The notes beneath the pieces were generated by a model, which was not told where the DNA came from, did no database searches, and saw nothing but the letters and a program-made list of their open reading frames with translations. This document shows, in pieces, positions 17,814 to 26,128 of a stretch of 64,000 bases of DNA; positions within the stretch are counted from its first letter, which is position 1; each line of letters opens with the position of its first letter. The stretch covers positions 682,001-746,000 of the forward strand of contig CAVXNJ010000004.1 of NCBI GenBank assembly GCA_963763135.1, in the 5' to 3' direction. Both the position numbers and the translations under genes were made by a program. Source of the DNA: JANMZO01 sp963763135 (GTDB taxonomy: Bacteria > Actinomycetota > Acidimicrobiia > Acidimicrobiales > JANYDT01).

Positions 17814-19277
17814 TTAGCGCGACCTCGGGAGCCGGATGGTGACTTCGGCTCCGGGGTTGCCCGGAGCGGACGGAGTCGGCGCAGGCGACTCGATGTCGAT
17901 ACGACCACCGTGCGCCGCCACGATTGATGCGGCGATTGGCAAGCCAAGGCCAAGGGAGCCGCGTCCGTCGCCGCGTCGGTAGCGCTCGAAGACGTAGGGA
18001 AGTTGTTCCTTCGCAAAGCCCGGACCGTTGTCGACGACCCTCACGACACCGTCACGACCTTCGATGCTGCACCGGAGCACGACCAGCGTCGACCGGGCCG
18101 CGGCATTGCGGACGATGTTGTCGATGGCTTGGCGAAGGAGGGCCATGTCGGCTTCGACCAGCACCGACGGGCCGACCTCGGTCGTGACCTCGCACCCGTC
18201 GACGCGGGTCGAGACCGCCAGTTCTTCGGCCAGCAGATCCAGTCGCAGGGGCGACAGACGGGGGACGGCCTGTCCCGCGTCGAAACGGGCCAGGTCGAGA
18301 AGTTCGGTGACACCGGCGCCGGCCCGTTCAGCTGCGGTGCGGATTTCCGCCAGCGACTGGACGTAGTCCTCCGGTGGGCGGGGTCGGGAGAGTGCGTGTC
18401 CGGCCGAAGCTTGAATCACCGAAAGGGGTGTGCGCATCTCATGGGCGGCGTCGGCCAGAAAGTCGGCGCGCTCCGTAAGCGTGCGACGCGCCGGTCGGGT
18501 CAGCAGATGGGCGACGGCTCCGGCCAAACCGGCGGTGAGGAGCCAGGCCAGGAACGCGCCACGGATGATGCTCCGGTGCTGTTTGTGGGTTTGCTCGTTG
18601 AAGTAGTTCGTGTCGGTCACGCTGACCGCGAACGCCTTGCCGTCGATGGGTCGGGTGTAGGAGTAGAACGGGCGATCGCCCTGGCTGAACCAGGCTTCCT
18701 GCGGCGAGTCTTTGGCCGACTCCGCCAGACGGAACAGCGGCGGTTCGATATCGGTTTCACCCAACGCGTCGTAACGTTTTTCCGCCGGATACACGATCCA
18801 ACTGCTGCCGTCCTCCACCGTGGGTCCGCCGGCGACCATGGCGACGGCCCGACCGTTCTTCTCGATCGTGTCGCGCACCACGTAGGACCATTGCCGGGAT
18901 GCTTCCGCCTCCGCCCAACGCTGTCCCAACCACCAAACGATCGGCGCGCTTAGTAACGCGGTGACGATAGCGAGGAGAAGCGGGACGCGTCGCAACGACA
19001 TCCAGCGGCTGTTGCGTCCGAGGCGTCGGAGTCGTCCGAGCATGGCGCTGGCGGCGCGAGAGTCACGCGCGCCACGCAGCGAGGCCGCTGCTCGCTTCGT
19101 TCGTGTGGTGTTCTTCCCCGCGTCCGCTGAAGTGCCGACGGTCGCATCCGGTGTGCCGGTGGACCGCTCGCCGGTGTGGCCGGCCGGGGGCGTGTCGGCT
19201 TCGTTCGTTTCGGTGGAGATGATCGTTTCGGCTTCCATGGGCACCGTTTCTGATCGGCGGTACGAGGACCTGGACAT
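17814..19277 (-). CDS. sensor histidine kinase (OmpR-type partner)
   Basis: The 487-aa protein has a charged cytoplasmic N-terminus (~95 residues), a membrane helix near 98-118, an extracellular sensor region of ~115 residues, a second helix near 238-258, HisKA with H279 in DAAHEMRTPLSV, and a HATPase domain (IDNIVRNA, VVDNGPGFAKEQ, GLGLPIAASIVAAHGG). It phosphorylates the response regulator encoded 7 bp upstream. The long N-terminus suggests that the true start might be Met14 (19238). The signal is unknown. Confidence 0.9.
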   Translation of the reverse strand: MSRSSYRRSETVPMEAETIISTETNEADTPPAGHTGERSTGTPDATVGTSADAGKNTTRTKRAAASLRGARDSRAASAMLGRLRRLGRNSRWMSLRRVPLLLAIVTALLSAPIVWWLGQRWAEAEASRQWSYVVRDTIEKNGRAVAMVAGGPTVEDGSSWIVYPAEKRYDALGETDIEPPLFRLAESAKDSPQEAWFSQGDRPFYSYTRPIDGKAFAVSVTDTNYFNEQTHKQHRSIIRGAFLAWLLTAGLAGAVAHLLTRPARRTLTERADFLADAAHEMRTPLSVIQASAGHALSRPRPPEDYVQSLAEIRTAAERAGAGVTELLDLARFDAGQAVPRLSPLRLDLLAEELAVSTRVDGCEVTTEVGPSVLVEADMALLRQAIDNIVRNAAARSTLVVLRCSIEGRDGVVRVVDNGPGFAKEQLPYVFERYRRGDGRGSLGLGLPIAASIVAAHGGRIDIESPAPTPSAPGNPGAEVTIRLPRSR

Positions 19278-19284
19278 CTGACGT

Positions 19285-19971
19285 TTACGACGGAGTCCCG
19301 GTGGTGTCGACGAGTCGATAGCCTACGCCCCGCAGCGTCTCGATCGGGGTCGGCCGGCCGGGGAGTTCAAGTTTGCGGCGCAGGGCGGCGATGTGGACTT
19401 CGAGCGTGTTCGACAATCCGTCGTAGTGCGCGTCCCATACCTGTTCCATCAGGTCGGCTCGGGCGATGACCTCCGTCCCCCGGGTGAGCATGAAGCGCAG
19501 TAACGAGAACTCACGGGCGGTCAGCGCCACGTGCACGCCTGACCGGACCACGGAGTGTGTCGCCGGGTCGAGGGTGATGTCACCGACCGTGAGAGACGTG
19601 TAGCGGGGTCCCCGTGGACGCCGCAGGAGAGCCCGGACCCGGGCCGAGAACTCGTCGTAGTCGAACGGTTTCGTGACATAGTCGTCGGCCCCGGAATCGA
19701 GCCCGCCGACGCGGTCTCGGCGGGCATCTCGAGCGGTGAGCATCAGCACGTGCGCTTCGACCCCCTTCGCCCGCCACTGTTTGCACAGTTGCGCGCCGTC
19801 GGCGTCGGGCAGCCCGAGGTCGAGCACGATGAGGGCGTAATCGTTGACGAACACGGCTTCGTCGGCCACCGCCCCGGTCGCGGCAACGTCGACCGCGTAC
19901 CCTTCCTCGGTCAGGGCCCGCTTCAGCACGCCCGCCAGGGCCCGGTCATCTTCCACCACGAGGAGGCGCAT
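19285..19971 (-). CDS. OmpR/PhoB-family response regulator
   Basis: This 228-aa regulator has a receiver with acidic pair ED(D) at 7-9, phospho-acceptor D51 in IVLDLGLPDADG and K in DDYVTKPFDYDE, followed by a winged-helix DNA-binding domain (ALTAREFSLLRFMLTRG, NTLEVHIAALRRKLE, IETLRGVGYRLV). ATG 19971 is used because the open frame to 20205 reads through the 59-bp repeats and is not homologous. It is the first gene of a two-gene operon with the kinase (7-bp gap). Confidence 0.92.
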   Translation of the reverse strand: MRLLVVEDDRALAGVLKRALTEEGYAVDVAATGAVADEAVFVNDYALIVLDLGLPDADGAQLCKQWRAKGVEAHVLMLTARDARRDRVGGLDSGADDYVTKPFDYDEFSARVRALLRRPRGPRYTSLTVGDITLDPATHSVVRSGVHVALTAREFSLLRFMLTRGTEVIARADLMEQVWDAHYDGLSNTLEVHIAALRRKLELPGRPTPIETLRGVGYRLVDTTGTPS

Positions 19972-20041
19972 CCGGAACAGTCTCGCAGACCGAACATGAA
20001 CCCAACCTGAAGCCGGAAGGTACCTGACCCCTTGCGGTCGA

Positions 20042-20100
20042 GGTACCCAACTTGGTGTTCTTCGGGGGTGGGCCGCACGTTTTGGCCGGGGTTGGGTACC
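20042..20100 (+). repeat. 59-bp inverted-repeat-ended element, copy 1
   Basis: Starts GGTACCCAAC and ends GTTGGGTACC, perfect 10-bp inverted repeats; the interior contains GGCCGCACGTTTTGGCCGGG. It lies upstream of the response regulator, and the flanking sequence after it (TTGCGGTGCCGGGTTGGAGG) is also shared with copy 2. Confidence 0.9.
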
Positions 20101-20196
20101 TTGCGGTGCCGGGTTGGAGGTGGCTTGCCTGTTGTTGGGTCGGGGTGAGGTCGTCGCCTTCCGGAGGTTGCCGGGGTTCCTGACTCGGGGGTTGAA

Positions 20197-20255
20197 GGTA
20201 CCCAACTTGGTGGTTCTGTTGCTTGGGAGCGCGGTTTTGGCCGGGGTTGGGTACC
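20197..20255 (+). repeat. 59-bp inverted-repeat-ended element, copy 2
   Basis: Same ends and same 59-bp length as copy 1. The middle is the most divergent of the four (GCGCGGTTTTGGCCGGGG instead of the CGCACGTTTTGG form). It ends 23 bp before the DUF559 stop. The region 19972-20277 otherwise holds no gene. Confidence 0.88.
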
Positions 20256-20277
20256 TTGCGGCGCCGAGTTGGAGGAC

Positions 20278-21048
20278 CTAGGCCGACACGAGCAGGCCGC
20301 TTGGCCGACGTCGGTACCTAACTCCGGGCGGCTCCAGGTTGGAGCGGATGACGGCCAGCACCCGGGGCCATTCGGTTTCGATTTGCCGTGGAGTGAAACT
20401 CAACCAGCGGTACCCGAGTTCGGCGTAGGTGAGGTCACGCAGGTGGTCTTCCTCGAAGTGGTTGTCGTGGAATTCGCGGCTGTCGACTTCGAGAAGCACG
20501 CCGTCGTGCGGTTGGAAGAATCTCGGTCGCCGACGTGGTCGCGGCGAGGCCATGAAGTCGGACCGGCGAGGCGACCTTCCCCCGATAATCGGGACTTGGC
20601 GCCATGTGTGAATTCCCGATCCTCGAAGTCGTTGGAAGAAGTCGGTCTCGGCGTAGCTTTCCGTTGGGGGTTCGCCCTTCGGGCGTCGCCGGAGCACTTT
20701 GCGGATCAACATGTCACCCGGATCCGCTCCGCCACCTGACCACAGACTGTTCAGCGTCACGAGTCCGTCACGCATAGCGTGCTCGACCGCAAACTCCACG
20801 AGGTCGAGCTGGTCGATACCCCTCGGCGGACGGACACCGTCGAGATGACGCAAAACCAGCGAAACAGGTGCGACCGGAATCCCGTCGATCACCGTCGGCG
20901 CTGACCATGCCCGGGCCCGAATCACTCCCGGCTCGTACTTGGCCGAGCGTGGACAACACCAAAGTGCCGGCCAGGTTTGGTCGCGAAATCCGTCGAGTTT
21001 CCAAAGCGCGGCCGCGGCCGGTCCGGTAAGAGCATGTGGTTGACGCAT
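20278..21048 (-). CDS. DUF559 (Vsr-like nuclease fold) protein
   Basis: The 256-aa protein has an N-terminal ~150 residues typical of actinobacterial 'AbiEi/DUF559' proteins (VIDGIPVAPVSLVLRHLDG) and a C-terminal DUF559 domain with GVLLEVDSREFHDNHFEEDHLRDL and ELGYRWLSFT. This is the PD-(D/E)xK-like fold of very short patch repair nuclease; catalysis has not been shown for this family. It is flanked on both sides by pairs of the 59-bp element, an arrangement not seen around the other DUF559 gene at 27101. Confidence 0.75.
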   Translation of the reverse strand: MRQPHALTGPAAAALWKLDGFRDQTWPALWCCPRSAKYEPGVIRARAWSAPTVIDGIPVAPVSLVLRHLDGVRPPRGIDQLDLVEFAVEHAMRDGLVTLNSLWSGGGADPGDMLIRKVLRRRPKGEPPTESYAETDFFQRLRGSGIHTWRQVPIIGGRSPRRSDFMASPRPRRRPRFFQPHDGVLLEVDSREFHDNHFEEDHLRDLTYAELGYRWLSFTPRQIETEWPRVLAVIRSNLEPPGVRYRRRPSGLLVSA

Positions 21049-21240
21049 ACGGCCCCCTCTATTTGCTGGTGTTCAAAATGAGGGGAAGACGGCGCCGCCA
21101 CCGTAACTCGTGGTCTTCGTCCCGGGAAGGGGATGACCCGACCAAGCGCGCGAGTTCCTTCCGAGAAATCGACCCAATCGCGTCGGTGGGAGTAGCGCTA
21201 GCCCGATGGTGCGCGTGTGGTCCCTGACTTTCGGGCTGGA

Positions 21241-21299
21241 GGTACCCAACTTGGTGTTCGTCGGCGCTGGGCCGCACGTTTTGGCCGGGGTTGGGTACC
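21241..21299 (+). repeat. 59-bp inverted-repeat-ended element, copy 3
   Basis: Identical ends to copies 1 and 2. It is preceded by CTGACTTTCGGGCTGGA, which recurs with one mismatch before copy 4. Confidence 0.9.
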
Positions 21300-21382
21300 T
21301 TTCGGTGTGGGGTTGGAGGGACTCCGGGTTTCTAGCCGGTCTCCCTCGGTGGTGGGCGAGCGGACCTGACTTCCGGGCTGGA

Positions 21383-21441
21383 GGTACCCAACTTGGTGTT
21401 CGTCGGTGCTGGGCCGCACGTTTTGGCCGGGGTTGGGTACC
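21383..21441 (+). repeat. 59-bp inverted-repeat-ended element, copy 4
   Basis: Differs from copy 3 by a single base (GGTGCTGGG versus GGCGCTGGG). Copies 3 and 4 are spaced 142 bp start to start, copies 1 and 2 155 bp. The 521-bp space 21049-21569 contains only these repeats and presumably the promoter of the downstream channel gene. Confidence 0.9.
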
Positions 21442-21569
21442 ACCGGCGCTTCAGATGAGTATCTGGCCCGGCGGGTTGGGTCCAACGACCCAGTGCAGGT
21501 CACGGAACGTGATGAGGGTCAACTCGGTTGGGGGAGTTGCCGAATTACTCGCGACGTGCAGGACCTGAG

Positions 21570-23600
21570 ATGGGTGATTTGATGACCAATACCGACCAGA
21601 AGCGGCAAGCGGACGGCGCCGGCGGTAGTCGGCGGCGTTCGGTGAAGGCCCGGTTCCGTTACCGCTTTGACCAGGCGCTCTCGCGTGGGCCGGTCGTCAT
21701 CGTCGGCTGGCTCGGCCTCGTGACGGCCGCCATCATTTTGGTTTCGGCGGTTGGCTACACGCTGTTTCAGCTCACGGGTATCGAAGGTGAAGAGAAGAAG
21801 CTTGGTTTCACCGACGCCCTATGGCACTCGGTCCTTCGTGTTCTCGGGCTGACCGACATCACGCCAGACAGTGGAAACGTCACCCGGGTGATCGGTGTGT
21901 TCGTTTCGCTCGTCGGCATCTTCGTGGCGGGCAGCTTGATCGGTCTCATTGCGTCGGCCGTCGACCAACGCATCGAGCGCCTCCGCAAAGGTCGAAGCGA
22001 TGTTCTCGAAGACGACCACACCGTCATCCTCGGTTGGTCGTCGCGGGTGCCGACAATCCTAAGTGAGCTTATTGTTGCCAACGAGAGCCGCAAGCGCGCC
22101 GCCGTCACGATCCTCGCCGACGTCGACAAGGCCGAGATGGAGGACTCACTCCGTGAGGCGATCGCCGACTTCAAGACCACGAAACTCGTATGTCGACGGG
22201 GGAGCACGAGTGTTCCGGCGGACCTGGAACTCATGAACATTCGCGCCGCACGAAGCATCATCGTGTTGGGCGGCGATGATTCGTCGACCGTGAAGTCGCT
22301 CCTTGCCGTGCGGGTGACCGGAAGTCAGGCGCCAGTGGTCGCTGAGATCGGCGATCCCGACACGGCGAAGACCGTGCGTCGCCTGTTCAAGGACACGGTG
22401 GCGATCGTCGACGCCCAGGCGATCATCGCGGAACTCACCGCCCAGGCGTGCCGACAGAGTGGGCTGAGCCAGGTGTTTCGTGAGCTCCTCGACTTCGATG
22501 GCGACGAGCTGTATTTCGATACGTTCCCGGAATTGACCGGACACTCGTACGCCGATGCGCAACTCCGATTCAAATCCAGCACGATCATAGGTATGCATAC
22601 CGTCGACGGACGGATTCAGCTCAGCCCACGGCCTGGCACGATCCTGGCCGACGGCGACGAACTTATCGGCATAGCGTCCGATGACAGCACGTTCGTCCTC
22701 GACGCGACCCCGACTGAGGTCGCAGTCCGTGCGCCGATTGTCGAGAACCTGGAGAAGCCGAACCGTCGGATAATCATCGTCGGGTGGAGTCGCCTTGGAC
22801 CTCGCGTGGTGAAGGAACTCGATCGGTTCGGCGATGAGGAAACGACGCTCGAAATCCTGGTCGATCCGTCGACCGACGTTGATCAGCTGCGGGCCCTGCT
22901 GCCGTCCAACAACCTGCACATCGTCATCACCACCTGCGGCAACCGTCCGGAGGAACTGGCCGACATGGCCTCAACCGCACTGTTCGACGAAGTCATCGTG
23001 CTCGGAAATCGAGACGAACTCTCGGTGGAAGACGCCGACGCCAGGACGCTTCTCACGCTGATGGCCTTCCAGGAGGTCGTGGCGGAAAAGGGATTCGGTC
23101 AGGTCCGGATCGTGGCCGAGATGCTCGAGCAACGCCACGGCGCCCTGGCCCAGGCCACCGGTGCCGACGACTTCATCGTCAGCGACGAACTCACGAGCCT
23201 CATGATCGCCCAGGTCTCCGAACGCAAGGAACTCCTGAGCGTCTTCCAGCAACTCTTCGACGGCGACATCGCGTCGATCGAAGTGGTCCCCGCCGACAGT
23301 TGTGGCGCCGCTCAGTGCCGCAATTTCGGCGAGGTGGTGGCGAGTGCCTCCGCGCTGGGTCACTCGGCGATCGGCTACCGCCGGGCGGTCGACGGCGCCG
23401 TCGTTCTGAACCCGTCGAAGCGCGATGCGCTCGCGTTGACACGCGGTGATGAGGTCATTGTGGTGAAGCGATCGTCGGTCGTAACCGTTGAGCCGAACGA
23501 CCGGTCGACGTCGGGTTCGACGGCGCCAGCCGCACCAGTCTCGTTCGACGAAGTCTTCAGCGAACTCGAAGCCGAACAGGGCCTGGTCCCGCTCACCTAA
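21570..23600 (+). CDS. CASTOR/POLLUX-like ion channel with two RCK regions
   Basis: The ~676-aa protein has a basic N-terminus, two membrane helices (PVVIVGWLGLVTAAIILVSA; VIGVFVSLVGIFVAGSLIGL) around a loop FTDALWHSVLRVLGLTDITPDSG, then two tandem Rossmann/RCK modules (HTVILGWSSRVPTILSEL; RIIIVGWSRLGPRVVKEL). This is the domain order of CASTOR/POLLUX/SYM8-type cation channels and their bacterial homologues. ATG 21570 has AGGA six bases upstream; ATG 21582 is an alternative. It probably conducts K+ or Ca2+ and is gated by ligand or nucleotide binding at the RCK modules; the ion is inference. Confidence 0.85.
   Translation: MGDLMTNTDQKRQADGAGGSRRRSVKARFRYRFDQALSRGPVVIVGWLGLVTAAIILVSAVGYTLFQLTGIEGEEKKLGFTDALWHSVLRVLGLTDITPDSGNVTRVIGVFVSLVGIFVAGSLIGLIASAVDQRIERLRKGRSDVLEDDHTVILGWSSRVPTILSELIVANESRKRAAVTILADVDKAEMEDSLREAIADFKTTKLVCRRGSTSVPADLELMNIRAARSIIVLGGDDSSTVKSLLAVRVTGSQAPVVAEIGDPDTAKTVRRLFKDTVAIVDAQAIIAELTAQACRQSGLSQVFRELLDFDGDELYFDTFPELTGHSYADAQLRFKSSTIIGMHTVDGRIQLSPRPGTILADGDELIGIASDDSTFVLDATPTEVAVRAPIVENLEKPNRRIIIVGWSRLGPRVVKELDRFGDEETTLEILVDPSTDVDQLRALLPSNNLHIVITTCGNRPEELADMASTALFDEVIVLGNRDELSVEDADARTLLTLMAFQEVVAEKGFGQVRIVAEMLEQRHGALAQATGADDFIVSDELTSLMIAQVSERKELLSVFQQLFDGDIASIEVVPADSCGAAQCRNFGEVVASASALGHSAIGYRRAVDGAVVLNPSKRDALALTRGDEVIVVKRSSVVTVEPNDRSTSGSTAPAAPVSFDEVFSELEAEQGLVPLT
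22060..22071. repeat. iterated palindrome TANGYNNRCNTA
   Basis: TAAGTGAGCTTA in the channel gene, where Leu-Ser-Glu-Leu-Ile is spelled with CTA, AGT, CTT and ATT. A second copy, TAGGTATGCATA, is at 22588-22599. Confidence 0.6.
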
Positions 23601-23692
23601 ATCCCGCCGGAACCTCGACCCGATCGCGGGAAGGCGCGCCATTGGCCGCAGCCGACTACGAACGTCGAGAGCCGACACGGTATGGTGCGCAC

Positions 23693-24517
23693 ATGGCTGA
23701 TTCTGTTCTCCTGATCGACGAGCCCCTGCCGAAAGTCCGGCGTTTCACGCTGAACCGGCCCGACAAGCGGAATGCGCTTAACGACGCCCTGCGGGGCGCT
23801 CTGTTCGACGCCCTGCGAGAGGGCGACCGGTCACGCGATTGTTCGGTCATGATCATCCGTGGCGCCGGACCGAGTTTCTGTGCGGGTTACGACCTCGGCA
23901 TGCCGAACACCGACGTCGAGCGCGACATCGCGAAGCAGGACGGCTGGTGGAGCCGTCATGTCGTGAACAACTGGTTCGAGATGTGGGACATGGCGACGCC
24001 GATCATCGGGCAGGTCCACGGTTACTGCCTGGCCGGGGGCTCGGAACTCGCTGCGGCGTGCGACCTCCTCTACGTTGCCGAAGATGCGCAGATCGGCTAC
24101 CCACCCGTTCGGTTGATGTCGCCGCCCGACATGCAATGGCAGACCTGGCTCATGGGGATGCGCAAGGGCATGGAGATGCTGCTCACCGGCGACGGCATCA
24201 GCGGCATTGACGCCGCCGCCTGCGGAGCCGCAAACAAAGCGTTTCCTGCCGACCAGCTCGAAGCGGAAGTGCTCCGGGTGGCCGAGCGGGTTTCGTTGGT
24301 GCCGAAGGATCTTCTGACACTTAATAAGCGCGCTGGGCACCGCCAGATGGAGGCCATGGGAATCCGCGCCGGCATACGGGCCGGGGCTGACATCCAGGCC
24401 ATGGGTTTCCATCAGGCATCGTCGAAGGCGTACATGAAGAGCTTCGCCGAAAAGGGCGTAACTGCAGCGCTGAGCGAGCGCGACAAAGCCTTCGGCGACT
24501 TCCGCGAACGCACCTGA
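23693..24517 (+). CDS. enoyl-CoA hydratase/isomerase (crotonase) family protein
   Basis: The 274-aa crotonase has FTLNRPDKRNALND (A-x-x-x-x-x-L-N entry motif), the oxyanion-hole segment IRGAGPSFCAGYDLG, and VHGYCLAGGSELAAACDLLYVAED with the second oxyanion Gly. It hydrates or isomerises an enoyl-CoA in fatty-acid or aromatic catabolism. Both catalytic Glu positions of classical hydratases cannot be assigned with certainty (LMSPPDMQWQ replaces one usual segment), so the exact reaction is open. The start is the ATG at 23693; the upstream extension is not conserved. Confidence 0.87.
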   Translation: MADSVLLIDEPLPKVRRFTLNRPDKRNALNDALRGALFDALREGDRSRDCSVMIIRGAGPSFCAGYDLGMPNTDVERDIAKQDGWWSRHVVNNWFEMWDMATPIIGQVHGYCLAGGSELAAACDLLYVAEDAQIGYPPVRLMSPPDMQWQTWLMGMRKGMEMLLTGDGISGIDAAACGAANKAFPADQLEAEVLRVAERVSLVPKDLLTLNKRAGHRQMEAMGIRAGIRAGADIQAMGFHQASSKAYMKSFAEKGVTAALSERDKAFGDFRERT

Positions 24518-24584
24518 CCAGAGAGTCGTTGGGTAGGTAGTTCGCCCCTTTGCCGGTCTGTCTTCACGGTCGTACGATTTAGGC

Positions 24585-25184
24585 GTGCGGCGGTTCAGGT
24601 TCTGGGAGAAGTGGCGATCGATCGTCGCATTGGTGCGCCGAAACCCTTGGTATGTGGCGTTGGTGGCGGGCAATTTGCTTCGTTTGGTGTTAGACGCCGC
24701 CGCGGGAAATCGGTCGTGGCTCAGCGCAGGTCTTTGGATAGCTGGTTACTTCGGAATCATTTACGTTTTGGGTGGCGCCATGAACGTTGCAATGTTCGGA
24801 GCGCGCCTTCTTGGCCGCCGACTTTGGCGCTTTCAAAAGCGACGAGTCTCGGGGACGGCTGACGCGGACGCGAATTCAGACGCAGCAGAATCGGTGCAGT
24901 TGACGATCGTCTGCGAGTTCATTGGGCAGACGAGCGGTTGGAGAACGGAGTGGTTTGGAACTCCTTCGTACGTTGTCTCCGGGCGTCGTGGTCGTTGTCG
25001 CCTTCAGTGGGGAGAAAACACGGTCCGGGTCGATCCGACGCGCTGGCTGAATCTCTTCCGGTCCGGTTCGCCACTGGGCGGAGTAGGGAACCAAGCGTAC
25101 TTACGAATTGATCCGGCCAAGAAGTACCGCTACACGGCATTTCCCGATCGACGAAAACCCGGTGTGGTCGTCGCGATCGACTAG
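24585..25184 (+). CDS. hypothetical membrane protein, 199 aa
   Basis: Not recognised. It has two hydrophobic segments (NPWYVALVAGNLLRLVLDAA and LWIAGYFGIIYVLGGAMNVAMFG) and a soluble C-terminal part of ~110 residues rich in Trp/Arg (SGWRTEWFGTPSYVVSGRRG). GTG start. Base composition is somewhat lower in GC than the neighbours (runs such as ATTTACGTTTTGGG), which may indicate later acquisition. Confidence 0.6.
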   Translation: MRRFRFWEKWRSIVALVRRNPWYVALVAGNLLRLVLDAAAGNRSWLSAGLWIAGYFGIIYVLGGAMNVAMFGARLLGRRLWRFQKRRVSGTADADANSDAAESVQLTIVCEFIGQTSGWRTEWFGTPSYVVSGRRGRCRLQWGENTVRVDPTRWLNLFRSGSPLGGVGNQAYLRIDPAKKYRYTAFPDRRKPGVVVAID

Positions 25185-25199
25185 CAGGAAGCGGTAGGG

Positions 25200-26075
25200 C
25201 TAGGGGCGGCCGGCTCGTGGGATGTCGACCGTGGTGGTCAGCAGAACCGCTTCGTGGGCGGCTGAGCGCTTCTTCGGCGACGAGTCGGGAGCGCAGCACA
25301 TGAGAAGGGTTCGACCGTCGTCGCCGCCGAGCACGCAGGCGAAGACCCCGACCCCCGCAGGAACGGGGATCTGATCGACGATCGCACCTTCAGGAGAAAT
25401 CCGAACTACACGTCCCCCTCGGGCATCGGCGGTCCAGATGTGGCTCTCGGCGTCGACGCCGCAACCATCGGGCCAGACCGACTGTTCGTCGCCGGGGGTG
25501 GAACCGAACTGGGCCCAGAGCCGGCGATCGGTGAGGGAGCCGTCGGGCTGGATGGTGAACGCGGTGTAGCGGCAGCCCATCGTTTCGCCGACGATGAGCG
25601 TGACCTCGTCGGGCAGGATCACACAGCCGTTGGGAAAGTCGAAACCGGTCGCGGCGATGGACGTCGAGCCGTCGGGGTCGATGCGGACAAGGTTGGCCTG
25701 GGCCGGTGTCGCGCCGTTCATGAAGTCGAAGCCGAAGTTCCCGGCGTAGATGTGCCCGGTGGCGTCGACGATCAGATCGTTGACCCAACCTCCGCAGTAC
25801 TGTGAAATGTCGGCCAGGACCGACAGCTCGCCGTCAGCGAACCGGAGGATCTTCTGGTCGGTCATTGACGACATGACGAGCGACCCGTCGGGTAGCCAGC
25901 CGAGGCCGGAAGGCTGCGTCGGAACCGTCACCACGAGGGATTCTTCACCGTCGGGGGTCACCCTGATCACCCGATGACGGTAGAAGTCGGACACCCACCA
26001 GGCGCCGTCGTGCCAGCGTGGTCCCTCGAAGAAGCTTCCACCCGTAACCAGCGTTGCTATCGGTCGATCAGTCAT
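25200..26075 (-). CDS. SMP-30/gluconolactonase-like protein
   Basis: The 291-aa six-bladed propeller protein has FFEGPRWHDGAWWVSDFYRHRV (metal-binding Glu in EGPRW), WVNDLIVDATGHIYAGNFGFD, DFPNGCVILPDE and WPDGCGVDAESHIWTADA, matching the SMP-30/LRE family. Members hydrolyse lactones using a divalent metal bound by Glu, Asn and Asp. The natural substrate is unknown. It is convergent with the 199-aa membrane protein gene, with 15 bp between. Confidence 0.87.
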   Translation of the reverse strand: MTDRPIATLVTGGSFFEGPRWHDGAWWVSDFYRHRVIRVTPDGEESLVVTVPTQPSGLGWLPDGSLVMSSMTDQKILRFADGELSVLADISQYCGGWVNDLIVDATGHIYAGNFGFDFMNGATPAQANLVRIDPDGSTSIAATGFDFPNGCVILPDEVTLIVGETMGCRYTAFTIQPDGSLTDRRLWAQFGSTPGDEQSVWPDGCGVDAESHIWTADARGGRVVRISPEGAIVDQIPVPAGVGVFACVLGGDDGRTLLMCCAPDSSPKKRSAAHEAVLLTTTVDIPRAGRP

Positions 26076-26128
26076 GGCCGGACGCTACCGGTTCCCACCG
26101 GAAAAAACCCGTCGACGTTCGACGAGCG

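Noticed and set aside
20042..21441. CRISPR-like array
   Set aside because: Only four repeats with unequal spacing, a gene in the middle, and no cas genes.
21059..21503. Small reverse-strand proteins across the repeats
   Set aside because: They consist of translated 59-bp elements and have no start or homology support.
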